8,643 nucleotides of DNA, taken from the NCBI GenBank assembly GCA_029558435.1, contig JAKQEZ010000158.1, forward strand, positions 1 to 8,643, given 5' to 3'. This document shows positions 1 through 6,655 of the stretch, in pieces. This stretch comes from Bacteroidota bacterium. Its GTDB lineage: Bacteria; Bacteroidota; Bacteroidia; Flavobacteriales; Crocinitomicaceae. Each line of letters begins with the position of its first letter. Positions within the stretch are counted from its first letter, which is position 1. The translations under genes and the position numbers were made by a program. The notes under the pieces are model-generated. The model did not search any database. It was not told the DNA's origin and saw only the letters and a list, made by a program, of their open reading frames with translations.

Positions 1-767
1 TGTGCACCCGACATTCCTCCAAGTCCTGCCGTAACAAACAAGCCTCCTTTAATTGTTTTTCCAATTTTTCTAAAACCATTCAAAACGGTGATGGTTGTTC
101 CGTGCACAATTCCTTGTGGACCAATGTACATATAAGAACCAGCAGTCATTTGTCCGTATTGTGTTACTCCCAACGCATTGAAACGCTCCCAATCATCGGG
201 TTGTGAATAGTTGGGAATCATCATTCCATTGGTTACTACCACACGTGGAGCATCTTTATGGGATGGAAATAAACCCATCGGATGGCCAGAATACATCACC
301 AATGTTTGTTCATCGGTCATTTCTGCCAAATATTTCATAGTTAAGCGGTACTGAATCCAGTTTTGAAAAACAGCCCCATTTCCACCATAGGTAATCAATT
401 CATGAGGGTGCTGTGCCACAGCATAATCCAAATTGTTTTGAATCATCAACATAATGGCTTTTGCCTGTAAACTCTTGCCCGGATATTCGTCAATAGAACG
501 GGCAAATAGTTTGTAATCAGGACGATAACGATACATGTAAATGCGCCCATATTGATTCAATTCATCGGCAAAATCTTTTGCCAACTCAGCGTGTTGTTCT
601 TTTGGAAAATAACGCAAGGCATTGCGAACAGCTAATTTTTTCTCATCTTCACTTAAAATAGCTTTACGTTTAGGAGCATGATTTATGTTCGGTTCGTAAG
701 CTTTTTTTGCAGGAATTTGTGCTGGAACACCTTGTAGAATATCGTTGAAAAATTCTTGTTGCGTCAT
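1..767 (-). CDS. hutU: Urocanate hydratase, N-terminal part (cut by window edge)
   Basis: Urocanate hydratase converts urocanate to imidazolonepropionate, the second step of histidine degradation, in the cytoplasm with tightly bound NAD+. The frame opens with ATG at 767 (MTQQEFFNDILQG) and runs without a stop to the window start: 255 codons plus two bases. Recognisable family blocks are YGGNGAVFQNW (from residue 127), MYSGHPMGLFPS, RVVVTNGMMIPNYS, ALGVTQYGQMTAGSYMYIGPQGIV and TAGLGGMSGA at the cut end. The first block corresponds to YGGIGRAARNW of the classical ~557-residue enzyme, but lies about 75 residues further in. This is therefore the long form with an N-terminal extension, expected to be around 660-680 residues. 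A TAnnTTTG box 21 bases upstream supports this start. It is divergent from lon, and no other hut gene is visible. The family is clear; the missing C-terminal half prevents checking the remaining active site. Confidence 0.95.
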   Translation of the reverse strand, partial: MTQQEFFNDILQGVPAQIPAKKAYEPNINHAPKRKAILSEDEKKLAVRNALRYFPKEQHAELAKDFADELNQYGRIYMYRYRPDYKLFARSIDEYPGKSLQAKAIMLMIQNNLDYAVAQHPHELITYGGNGAVFQNWIQYRLTMKYLAEMTDEQTLVMYSGHPMGLFPSHKDAPRVVVTNGMMIPNYSQPDDWERFNALGVTQYGQMTAGSYMYIGPQGIVHGTTITVLNGFRKIGKTIKGGLFVTAGLGGMSGA

Positions 768-774
768 ATTTTTG
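767..774 (+). promoter_or_regulatory. Possible -7 promoter element of lon (long leader)
   Basis: TATTTTTG is the only perfect TAnnTTTG on the plus strand between hutU and lon, and it overlaps the hutU start codon. A one-mismatch -33 element (GTTG, 744-747) lies 19 bases upstream. If used, transcription would start near 780 and leave a leader of about 190 bases before lon. This is uncertain: lon may instead use a non-consensus promoter nearer its start. Confidence 0.3.
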
Positions 775-787
775 TAATTTTATTTCA

Positions 788-795
788 CAAAGATA
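788..795 (-). promoter_or_regulatory. Predicted -7 promoter element of hutU
   Basis: Read on the minus strand the bases are TATCTTTG, a perfect match to the Bacteroidota -7 consensus TAnnTTTG. It ends 20 bases before the hutU ATG, which puts the transcription start near 782 and gives a leader of roughly 15 bases. I see no convincing TTTG -33 element at the usual distance. The assignment rests on the -7 match, orientation and spacing only. Confidence 0.55.
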
Positions 796-807
796 AGGTT
801 TATATAA

Positions 808-844
808 AATTAGTTTGTGCTTCGATGGGTGAAAAGTACTAATT
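808..844 (+). repeat. Short inverted repeat in the hutU-lon intergenic region
   Basis: AATTAGT (808-814) and ACTAATT (838-844) are perfect complements with a 23-base spacer. The right arm overlaps the left arm of a second inverted repeat (833-840/896-903), so in RNA the two pairings would exclude each other. The arms are short and AT-rich, so chance is a real possibility. Confidence 0.3.
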
Positions 845-903
845 GCGACAAAATTTCAGTTTTTAAGCTGTGGCACAATGATTGAAATTTATAACAGTAC
901 TTT
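833..903 (+). repeat. Second inverted repeat, AAAGTACT / AGTACTTT
   Basis: AAAGTACT (833-840) and AGTACTTT (896-903) are perfect complements 55 bases apart. Each contains the palindrome AGTACT, so this could be two copies of a protein-binding half site or a long-range RNA pairing in a lon leader. Nothing in the sequence decides between these, or rules out coincidence. Confidence 0.25.
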
Positions 904-971
904 AAAAATAGTGCAAAGACAGCAGGTTTTTTGAAAATATCTGCCAATTTGTCTAAAGATTTATAAATAAT

Positions 972-3407
972 ATGAACGACCAATTAAAAGACGCTTTAAA
1001 GCAATTAACAGATATTATTGATTCAGAAACAGAATTCATTCCCCTTATCACTTCCGATGAGGAGGAGACAATGAACAATACATCATATCCTGATATTTTA
1101 CCCATTTTACCGTTGCGCAACAATGTGCTTTTTCCAGGAGTGGTAATTCCAATCACTGTGGGGAGAGATAAAAGCATTAAGTTGATTCAAGCGGCCAACA
1201 AGGGTGATAAAATAGTGGGAGTTGTATCTCAAAAAGACCAAGAAGATGAATCGCCAGAATTTGATGATTTACATAAAATTGGAACGGTTGCTCAAATCAT
1301 TCGTTTGCTAAAAATGCCTGATGGAAGTTCAACAGCCATCATTCAAGGAAAACGTCGCTTTGAGTTGGTTGAACCTATTCAAAGTGAGCCGTTTATCAAA
1401 GCACGTGTACAGTATTTGGAAGAACCAAAAGTTGATTACACTTCCAAAGAAATGACCTTTTTGATTGATTCGGTGAAAGAATCGGCTTTGCAAATCATTA
1501 AGGAGAGCCCCAACATTCCTTCCGAAGCATCTTTTGCATTAAAAAACATCGATTCTCCTTCGTTTTTAATCAATTTTGTTAGTTCCAATATGAATGCCGA
1601 TGTGGCAAAAAAACAATCCATTTTGGATGAATTGGACGCTAAAAAACGTTTAATGTTGGTGCTAGAGCAGTTGAATTTAGAAGTGCAAATGTTACAAATG
1701 CGCAATGAAATTCAATCCAAAGTAAAAAAAGATATAGATCGTCAGCAACGTGAGTACTTTTTACACCAGCAAATTCGTACTATTCAAGATGAATTGGGTG
1801 GAAGTCCGCATGAAATGGATGTCCAAGAATTGCAAGAGCGTGCTTTGCGTAAAAAGTGGGACGAAAAAACAGAAAAAGTATTTTATAAAGAATTAGAAAA
1901 ACTTAAACGTACCAACCCACAAGGAGCCGAATACACGGTGTTGCTCAATTATTTGGATTTATTGTTGGATTTGCCTTGGGGCGTTTATACAAAAGACATT
2001 CACGATTTAAAACGTGCTAGTAAAGTGTTGGAACGCGACCACTACGGACTCAAAAAAGTGAAAGAACGTATTTTGGAACATTTGGCAGTTTTAAAGTTAA
2101 AAGGCAACATGAAAGCACCAATTTTGTGTTTTTATGGACCTCCAGGTGTAGGAAAAACTTCGTTAGGTAAATCAATTGCCGAGGCAATGGGCAGAAAATA
2201 CGTGCGCATGTCCTTGGGTGGTGTGCACGATGAATCTGAAATTCGTGGACATAGAAAAACATACATTGGAGCAATGCCAGGTAGAGTGGTGCAAAACTTG
2301 AAAAAAGCCGAAGCAGCCAATCCGGTGTTTATTCTCGATGAAATTGACAAATTGGGAAGAAGCAATCACGGTGATCCATCATCGGCATTATTGGAAGTAC
2401 TTGATCCTGAGCAAAACAGTGCTTTTTACGACAATTATGTTGAAACCGAAATGGATTTGTCAAAAGTAATGTTCATTGCAACAGCAAATAATTTGGCAGA
2501 TATTCAAGCTCCTTTGCGCGATCGCATGGAGTTGATTGAAGTAAACGGCTATACAATTGAAGAAAAAATTGAAATTGCAAAACAACATTTGTTGCCCAAA
2601 CAAATTGAAGCACACGGCTTGACCAAAAAAGACATTTCGTTAGACAAAAAAGTGCTTGAGAAATTAGTTGAAGAATATACCAACGAGTCGGGAGTGCGTG
2701 GTTTGGAAAAAATGGTAGCCAAATTGGTGCGCAACCGAGCACGTCAAATTGCTATGGAAGAAAGCTTTGAGGTTAAAATTACCGAAGTAGATTTGAAAAC
2801 TATTCTTGGTCCTGGACGCCAAAAAACTAAATATGATAACAACAACATTGCTGGTGTGGTTACAGGTTTGGCGTGGACAAGTGTTGGAGGCGATATTTTA
2901 TTCATCGAATCTTCTATCACCAAAGGAAAAGAAAAATTAACGTTGACAGGAAACTTGGGAGATGTGATGAAAGAATCGGCAGTTATTGCTCTTGAATTTT
3001 TGAAATCGCACAGCCATTGGTTGAATTTAAACCAAGAAGTGTTTGAAAACTCAAACGTACACATACACGTGCCTGAGGGAGCAACACCAAAAGATGGTCC
3101 AAGTGCTGGTATTACGATGTTAACGTCTTTGGCATCATCGTTCACACAACGAAAAGTGAAGAAGAACTTGGCAATGACAGGTGAGATAACGTTACGTGGC
3201 GAAGTATTGCCAGTTGGCGGCATTAAAGAAAAAATCTTAGCGGCAAAACGTGCCAAAATCAAAGAAATTATTTTGTGCGAAAAAAACCGACAAGATATTG
3301 AAGAAATTGAACCTGAATATTTAACCGGTTTGACATTTCACTACGTGACGCGCATGAAAGAAGTATTAGACATCGCCCTCACAAAAGAAAAAGCAAAAGG
3401 AGAGTAG
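972..3407 (+). CDS. lon: ATP-dependent protease Lon (endopeptidase La)
   Basis: Cytoplasmic AAA+ serine protease that unfolds and degrades misfolded and regulatory proteins; 811 residues, the usual size. The LON substrate-binding domain starts near residue 43 (ILPILPLRNNVLFPGVVIP) and is followed by a helical region (about 240-340). The AAA+ module has Walker A GPPGVGKTS (389-397, K395) and Walker B FILDEID (D456, E457). The C-terminal protease domain has the Ser-Lys dyad: S711 in KDGPSAG and, by alignment with E. coli S679/K722, K754 in GGIKEK. No break or missing catalytic residue is visible. I keep the ATG at 972 because the extra N-terminal segment (SETEFIPLI, then an acidic run) is typical of Bacteroidota Lon. 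An ATG at 1071 (residue 34) follows GAGGAGGAG and could be a second start. No Shine-Dalgarno site precedes 972. Divergent from hutU and convergent with the DtxR-like gene. Confidence 0.98.
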   Translation: MNDQLKDALKQLTDIIDSETEFIPLITSDEEETMNNTSYPDILPILPLRNNVLFPGVVIPITVGRDKSIKLIQAANKGDKIVGVVSQKDQEDESPEFDDLHKIGTVAQIIRLLKMPDGSSTAIIQGKRRFELVEPIQSEPFIKARVQYLEEPKVDYTSKEMTFLIDSVKESALQIIKESPNIPSEASFALKNIDSPSFLINFVSSNMNADVAKKQSILDELDAKKRLMLVLEQLNLEVQMLQMRNEIQSKVKKDIDRQQREYFLHQQIRTIQDELGGSPHEMDVQELQERALRKKWDEKTEKVFYKELEKLKRTNPQGAEYTVLLNYLDLLLDLPWGVYTKDIHDLKRASKVLERDHYGLKKVKERILEHLAVLKLKGNMKAPILCFYGPPGVGKTSLGKSIAEAMGRKYVRMSLGGVHDESEIRGHRKTYIGAMPGRVVQNLKKAEAANPVFILDEIDKLGRSNHGDPSSALLEVLDPEQNSAFYDNYVETEMDLSKVMFIATANNLADIQAPLRDRMELIEVNGYTIEEKIEIAKQHLLPKQIEAHGLTKKDISLDKKVLEKLVEEYTNESGVRGLEKMVAKLVRNRARQIAMEESFEVKITEVDLKTILGPGRQKTKYDNNNIAGVVTGLAWTSVGGDILFIESSITKGKEKLTLTGNLGDVMKESAVIALEFLKSHSHWLNLNQEVFENSNVHIHVPEGATPKDGPSAGITMLTSLASSFTQRKVKKNLAMTGEITLRGEVLPVGGIKEKILAAKRAKIKEIILCEKNRQDIEEIEPEYLTGLTFHYVTRMKEVLDIALTKEKAKGE

Positions 3408-3418
3408 TTTTTGACTAC
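3404..3418. other. Small hairpin spanning both stop codons of lon and the DtxR-like gene
   Basis: GTAGT (3404-3408) pairs with ACTAC (3414-3418) around the loop TTTTG. The stem holds the lon TAG and the reverse-strand TAG of the convergent gene. With five pairs and no U-run on the plus strand it is a weak terminator candidate at best. No better terminator exists in the 7-bp gap between the genes, so 3' ends of the two transcripts probably overlap. Confidence 0.25.
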
Positions 3419-4071
3419 ACCACAAATACATTTTCGGCAAATTTTTGACTTACAGTTGATGGTTTGCCGTTTATTTCAATTTCTAAAGAACCGTCAAAAT
3501 CATGGCGGTTTTTTATTTTTATTTGGGTGCTCAAGCCCAAACCTAGTTGCAACGCATATTGCAAAAACGAAGCACTACTGTCTTTAATAGCAACTAATTT
3601 ACATGTTTTACCAGTTGCAATTTGGGCAAGTGTTTGGCGTTGAACCATTTTGATTTGACCCTTGGCATTGGGGATTGGGTCGCCATGAGGATCTATCTCT
3701 GGAAAACCTAAAAAACGCTCCAATTCTTCCACCAATTTTTTGGATTGTATGTGCTCCAATTGCTCGGCAACCTCGTGCACTTCGTCCCAACTAAAATTTA
3801 ATTTTTCATATAAAAAAGTTTCCCAAAGTCGGTGCTTGCGAATGACCATCACCGCATAATCCCTTCCTTTTTCGGTAAGAGCTATTTTTCCATATTTTTC
3901 ATAGGCAACCAACTCTTTTTCTTTGAGTTTTTTCAACATATCGCTGACCGTAGCTGGTTTTACCTCCAAAAAAACCGCCAATTCATTGGTGCCAGCATCT
4001 TGTTTTCCCTCTGTTTCTGTGGTTAAATGAAACAATGCCTTTAAATAATTTTCTTCTGTTTGTGATACCAT
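3415..4071 (-). CDS. DtxR/MntR-family metal-dependent transcriptional repressor
   Basis: Cytoplasmic metal-sensing repressor of 218 residues; family members bind Fe(II) or Mn(II), dimerise and shut off metal uptake genes. Residues 1-70 form the winged helix-turn-helix (TEENYLKALFHL start, recognition helix around 39-50, wing EKYGKIALTEKG). Residues 71-135 form the metal-binding dimerisation domain, with H80, E84, H99, E103, E106 and H107 and the DPHGDPIP turn (127-134). The last ~70 residues resemble the FeoA-like SH3 domain. By alignment E103 matches E99 of B. subtilis MntR rather than C102 of DtxR, but MntR D8 and E11 are replaced by N8 and K11, so metal preference is open (Mn or Fe). The start is supported by the family-typical opening and by a TAnnTTTG box immediately upstream. 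It is divergent from the TonB receptor across a palindromic candidate operator, suggesting control of the receptor and of itself. Confidence 0.93.
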   Translation of the reverse strand: MVSQTEENYLKALFHLTTETEGKQDAGTNELAVFLEVKPATVSDMLKKLKEKELVAYEKYGKIALTEKGRDYAVMVIRKHRLWETFLYEKLNFSWDEVHEVAEQLEHIQSKKLVEELERFLGFPEIDPHGDPIPNAKGQIKMVQRQTLAQIATGKTCKLVAIKDSSASFLQYALQLGLGLSTQIKIKNRHDFDGSLEIEINGKPSTVSQKFAENVFVV

Positions 4072-4075
4072 TCTA

Positions 4076-4083
4076 CAAATATA
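4076..4083 (-). promoter_or_regulatory. Predicted -7 element of the DtxR-like gene (near-leaderless)
   Basis: Read on the minus strand the bases are TATATTTG, a perfect TAnnTTTG. Only four bases separate it from the start codon at 4071, so transcription would begin at or within a few bases of the ATG. No TTTG is visible at the -33 position; that region is next to the palindrome at 4108-4123. Confidence 0.45.
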
Positions 4084-4104
4084 TGAAAGATTTCTATAAA
4101 TTTA

Positions 4105-4136
4105 TTTGTTAGATAAGTCTAACTATATTAGTTTTG
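4105..4136 (+). promoter_or_regulatory. Predicted promoter of the TonB-dependent receptor
   Basis: TTTG (4105-4108) and TAGTTTTG (4129-4136) match the Bacteroidota -33 and -7 consensus elements (TTTG and TAnnTTTG) with a 20-bp spacer. It is the best promoter in the window. Transcription would start near 4141-4143, leaving a leader of about 10 bases before the ATG at 4151. This rules against the in-frame TTG at 4106, which overlaps the -33 element. Confidence 0.75.
4108..4123. promoter_or_regulatory. Candidate operator for the DtxR-like repressor
   Basis: GTTAGA-TAAG-TCTAAC is a perfect 6-bp inverted repeat with a 4-bp centre. It fills the spacer between the -33 and -7 elements of the receptor promoter, where a bound dimer would block RNA polymerase. 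It also lies about 25 bp upstream of the -7 box of the divergent repressor gene. The TTAG...CTAA half sites resemble those of DtxR/IdeR boxes (GTTAG-CCTAAC core), although the spacing differs. That the adjacent repressor binds here is inferred from position and symmetry. Confidence 0.6.
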
Positions 4137-4150
4137 CAAATAAAATACAC

Positions 4151-6595
4151 ATGTCAAACTTACGATTATTAATAGTATTCATTCTGTATCAATCGGTTGC
4201 ATTTAGTCAAACAATAATTAAAGGCATTGTAAAAGATGCACAAACACATTTACCGATTGAGTTTTGTTCCATTATTCAACAAAATACAACCAACGGAGCA
4301 CTCACCAATGATAAAGGATTGTTTACTATTACCGTTGATGTTTTTCCAACGCATCTTCAAATTCATGCTGCAGGATATGTTGCAGATTCACTAAAAATTT
4401 CTGATTCAACTATCACTACAACCATTTTATTGCGACCCATCAACGCAATTTTGGAAGGAGTGGTTGTAACAGGCTCCACGAGGGCATCCTCCATCAAAGA
4501 AAACCCCATTGCAATTTTGGCAGTTTCAACTAAGCAATTGGATAGAGCAGTAGAAAACAACATTGTAGATGCATTGGTGAAAAATGTACCGGGACTCAAT
4601 GTTGTGAAAACAGGACCCAACATTTCCAAACCATTTATTCACGGTTTGGGCTATAATCGGGTGTTGACCTTGTATGATGGTATTCGCCAAGAAGGGCAAC
4701 AATACGGCGATGAGCATGGGTTGGAAGTGGACGACTACAACATGGATAAGGCCGAAGTAATTAAAGGTCCGGCAAGTTTGCTTTATGGCTCCGACGCAAT
4801 TGCTGGAGTGGTGAGTTTGTTTCCTGCAATTCCGCGACTAAACGATGGATTATTGCATGGAAAATTCACGTCAGAGTACCAAACCAACAACGGATTAATA
4901 GGCAATGGCTTGCGCTTAAATTATGCAAAAAATGGTTGGCTGTTTGCCTTGCGGGGTTCTTATAAAATGGCAAAAAACTATCAAAACCCAGTGGATGGCA
5001 GGGTGTATCTCACCAATTTTAACGTTGGAAATTTTTCTGCATTAGCAGGTCATCAGTCTAAATACGGTTACACCCATTTGAATTTCACGTTGTACGATAA
5101 TCATCAAGGAATTCCAGATGGTAGCCGCGATTCGCTTACACGTCAATTTACCAAACAAGTTTTTGAAGGCGATCAAGATGACATTACCAACCGTCCAATT
5201 TTGACACAGAAGGAATTAAATTCATATAAAACTCCCGATTTGGCACAACATATCCAACATTATCGCGTGTATGCGCATAGTTTCTATCGAGTAGGTAAGG
5301 GGAGCATAGACGTATTGTTGGGAGTGCAACAAAACCGACGAAGAGAATACACGCATCCAAGTTTACCGAAACAAGCTGGAATGTACATGCAACTCAACAC
5401 CATGAATTATGGTTTTCGTTACAATGCACCCGATTTTTCCAATATTTCCATTTCTGTTGGTATTAATGGAATGGTGCAACAAAATAAAAATAAAGACGCT
5501 ACAGATTTTCCCATTCCCGACTACCACTTATTGGATGGAGGTGCTTATTTGTATGCCAAATGGAAAAAAAATAAATGGAGCATAAGCGGAGGTTTGCGTT
5601 ACGATTGGCGTTACATCCGTTGGAATGATTTTTATGTCGGAACCAACCCAACAACCGGTTTTGACCAGCAAGTAGCAGCCAATTCTTCTGCCTATTTGCA
5701 ATTTCAAGCCTATGAAAAATTGTTTCAAGGAATGAGCGGTAGTGTAGGAGCAACTTATCAACCAACAGAAAACATTAGTTTGAAAGCAAATGTAGGAAGA
5801 GCTTATCGATCGCCCAATGTTACAGAAATTGGGAGCAATGGCTTAGACCCGGGTGCTCACATTGTTTATTTGGGAAATAGAAACTTTAAACCCGAATTTT
5901 CGTTGCAAGAAGACATAGGCATTCAGTTGGATTTCCCTCATTTTTCGGCTAGTGCAGGTTTGTTTAACAACAACATTCAAAACTACATTTATATGTCGTC
6001 GGTTGCCGATGAACATGGAACTATTGTTGTGGACGCGCAAGGCAATAAAACCTATCAATACCAACAATCCAAAGCACATTTGTTGGGTGCCGATGTTGGG
6101 TTGAACATTCATCCTGTTCCGCTTAAAGGGATGCAATGGAATTCTAGTCTAACATTGGTTTATGGATTCAACAAAAATTCACAATTCAAAGGTAAAGGTG
6201 TTGATGGAGAATATTTACCCTTGATTCCACCGTTAACCATTCGCTCCAACTTGGCGTATGAATGGACGATTAAGGCAAAAAAACCAATAAAAATTACACC
6301 AAGTATAGAAGTAGAATTTAGTGCCAAGCAACACCGTTATCTAAGTTTAAATGGAACAGAAACCTACACACCCGATTACACGTTGTTGCATACGGGCGTA
6401 AATGTTGAGTTTTTTTACAACCCAGAACATTCCATTCAATTAATCGTGCAAGCCAATAATGTATTGAACAGAGCCTATCAATCGCATTTAAGTCGCTTAA
6501 AATATTTTGAATATTACAGTCAAACGCCCAACAATCGTTCTGGAATTTACAACATGGGACGCAATTTAAGCATCAAACTCATCGTTACATTTTAG
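4151..6595 (+). CDS. TonB-dependent outer-membrane receptor, probably for a metal or metal chelate
   Basis: Outer-membrane beta-barrel transporter driven by TonB-ExbBD; 814 residues from ATG 4151. Residues 1-19 are a signal peptide (MSNLRLLIVFILYQSVAFS, cleavage before Q20). Next comes a carboxypeptidase-D-regulatory-like domain (about 22-100, starting IIKGIVKDAQT) and EGVVVTG (102-108). The plug (about 115-235) has IHGLGYNRVLTLYDGIRQE and EVIKGPASLLYGSDAIAGVV (from residue 202). The barrel runs to a terminal phenylalanine (LIVTF), as needed for BAM assembly. The plug segment YGDEHGLEVDD (185-195) and loop residues such as H367, H370 and H376 are potential metal ligands, but the substrate cannot be read from sequence. 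Its promoter, with a palindromic candidate operator next to a DtxR-type gene, favours iron or manganese; zinc (ZnuD-like) or an organic chelate are alternatives. An upstream TTG at 4106 would add 15 residues but lies before the transcription start and would mask the signal peptide. Confidence 0.93.
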   Translation: MSNLRLLIVFILYQSVAFSQTIIKGIVKDAQTHLPIEFCSIIQQNTTNGALTNDKGLFTITVDVFPTHLQIHAAGYVADSLKISDSTITTTILLRPINAILEGVVVTGSTRASSIKENPIAILAVSTKQLDRAVENNIVDALVKNVPGLNVVKTGPNISKPFIHGLGYNRVLTLYDGIRQEGQQYGDEHGLEVDDYNMDKAEVIKGPASLLYGSDAIAGVVSLFPAIPRLNDGLLHGKFTSEYQTNNGLIGNGLRLNYAKNGWLFALRGSYKMAKNYQNPVDGRVYLTNFNVGNFSALAGHQSKYGYTHLNFTLYDNHQGIPDGSRDSLTRQFTKQVFEGDQDDITNRPILTQKELNSYKTPDLAQHIQHYRVYAHSFYRVGKGSIDVLLGVQQNRRREYTHPSLPKQAGMYMQLNTMNYGFRYNAPDFSNISISVGINGMVQQNKNKDATDFPIPDYHLLDGGAYLYAKWKKNKWSISGGLRYDWRYIRWNDFYVGTNPTTGFDQQVAANSSAYLQFQAYEKLFQGMSGSVGATYQPTENISLKANVGRAYRSPNVTEIGSNGLDPGAHIVYLGNRNFKPEFSLQEDIGIQLDFPHFSASAGLFNNNIQNYIYMSSVADEHGTIVVDAQGNKTYQYQQSKAHLLGADVGLNIHPVPLKGMQWNSSLTLVYGFNKNSQFKGKGVDGEYLPLIPPLTIRSNLAYEWTIKAKKPIKITPSIEVEFSAKQHRYLSLNGTETYTPDYTLLHTGVNVEFFYNPEHSIQLIVQANNVLNRAYQSHLSRLKYFEYYSQTPNNRSGIYNMGRNLSIKLIVTF

Positions 6596-6626
6596 CAACA
6601 CAAGCTTTTTTTGATAGAAAAGTTCG

Positions 6627-6634
6627 TAAATTTG
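6627..6634 (+). promoter_or_regulatory. Predicted -7 promoter element of the FrnE-like gene
   Basis: TAAATTTG is a perfect TAnnTTTG. It ends 21 bases before the ATG at 6656, the same geometry as hutU. The nearest TTTG upstream (6610-6613) is only 13 bases away, too close for a normal -33 element. The box implies that the FrnE-ATPase pair can be transcribed independently of the receptor, and it excludes the in-frame TTG at 6611 as a start. Confidence 0.55.
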
Positions 6635-6655
6635 AAAGAGATTAAAGTTACAACA

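Noticed and set aside
947..971. TTTG at 948-951 as part of a close lon promoter
   Set aside because: The preceding bases are CCAA rather than TAnn, so the -7 consensus is not met, and the element would sit only about 20 bases from the ATG without a matching -33.
2744..3262. 172-codon open frame on the minus strand opposite the lon protease domain
   Set aside because: It is antisense to a strongly conserved coding region. The protein shows no recognisable motif and no promoter box was found; it is a codon-bias shadow.
3832..4026. 64-codon open frame on the plus strand opposite the DtxR-like gene
   Set aside because: The Phe-rich translation mirrors the lysine-rich HTH coding sequence on the other strand. 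No start signal or family resemblance.
4106..4150. In-frame TTG start extending the TonB receptor by 15 residues
   Set aside because: It overlaps the -33 promoter element, lies upstream of the predicted transcription start, and would put charged residues in front of a normal signal peptide.
6601..6613. T-run after AAGCTT as a terminator for the receptor gene
   Set aside because: There is no stem of useful length ahead of the T-run, so read-through into the FrnE-like gene cannot be excluded.
6611..6655. In-frame TTG start extending the FrnE-like protein by 15 residues
   Set aside because: It precedes the TAAATTTG box at 6627-6634 and would bury the signal peptide behind a charged segment.
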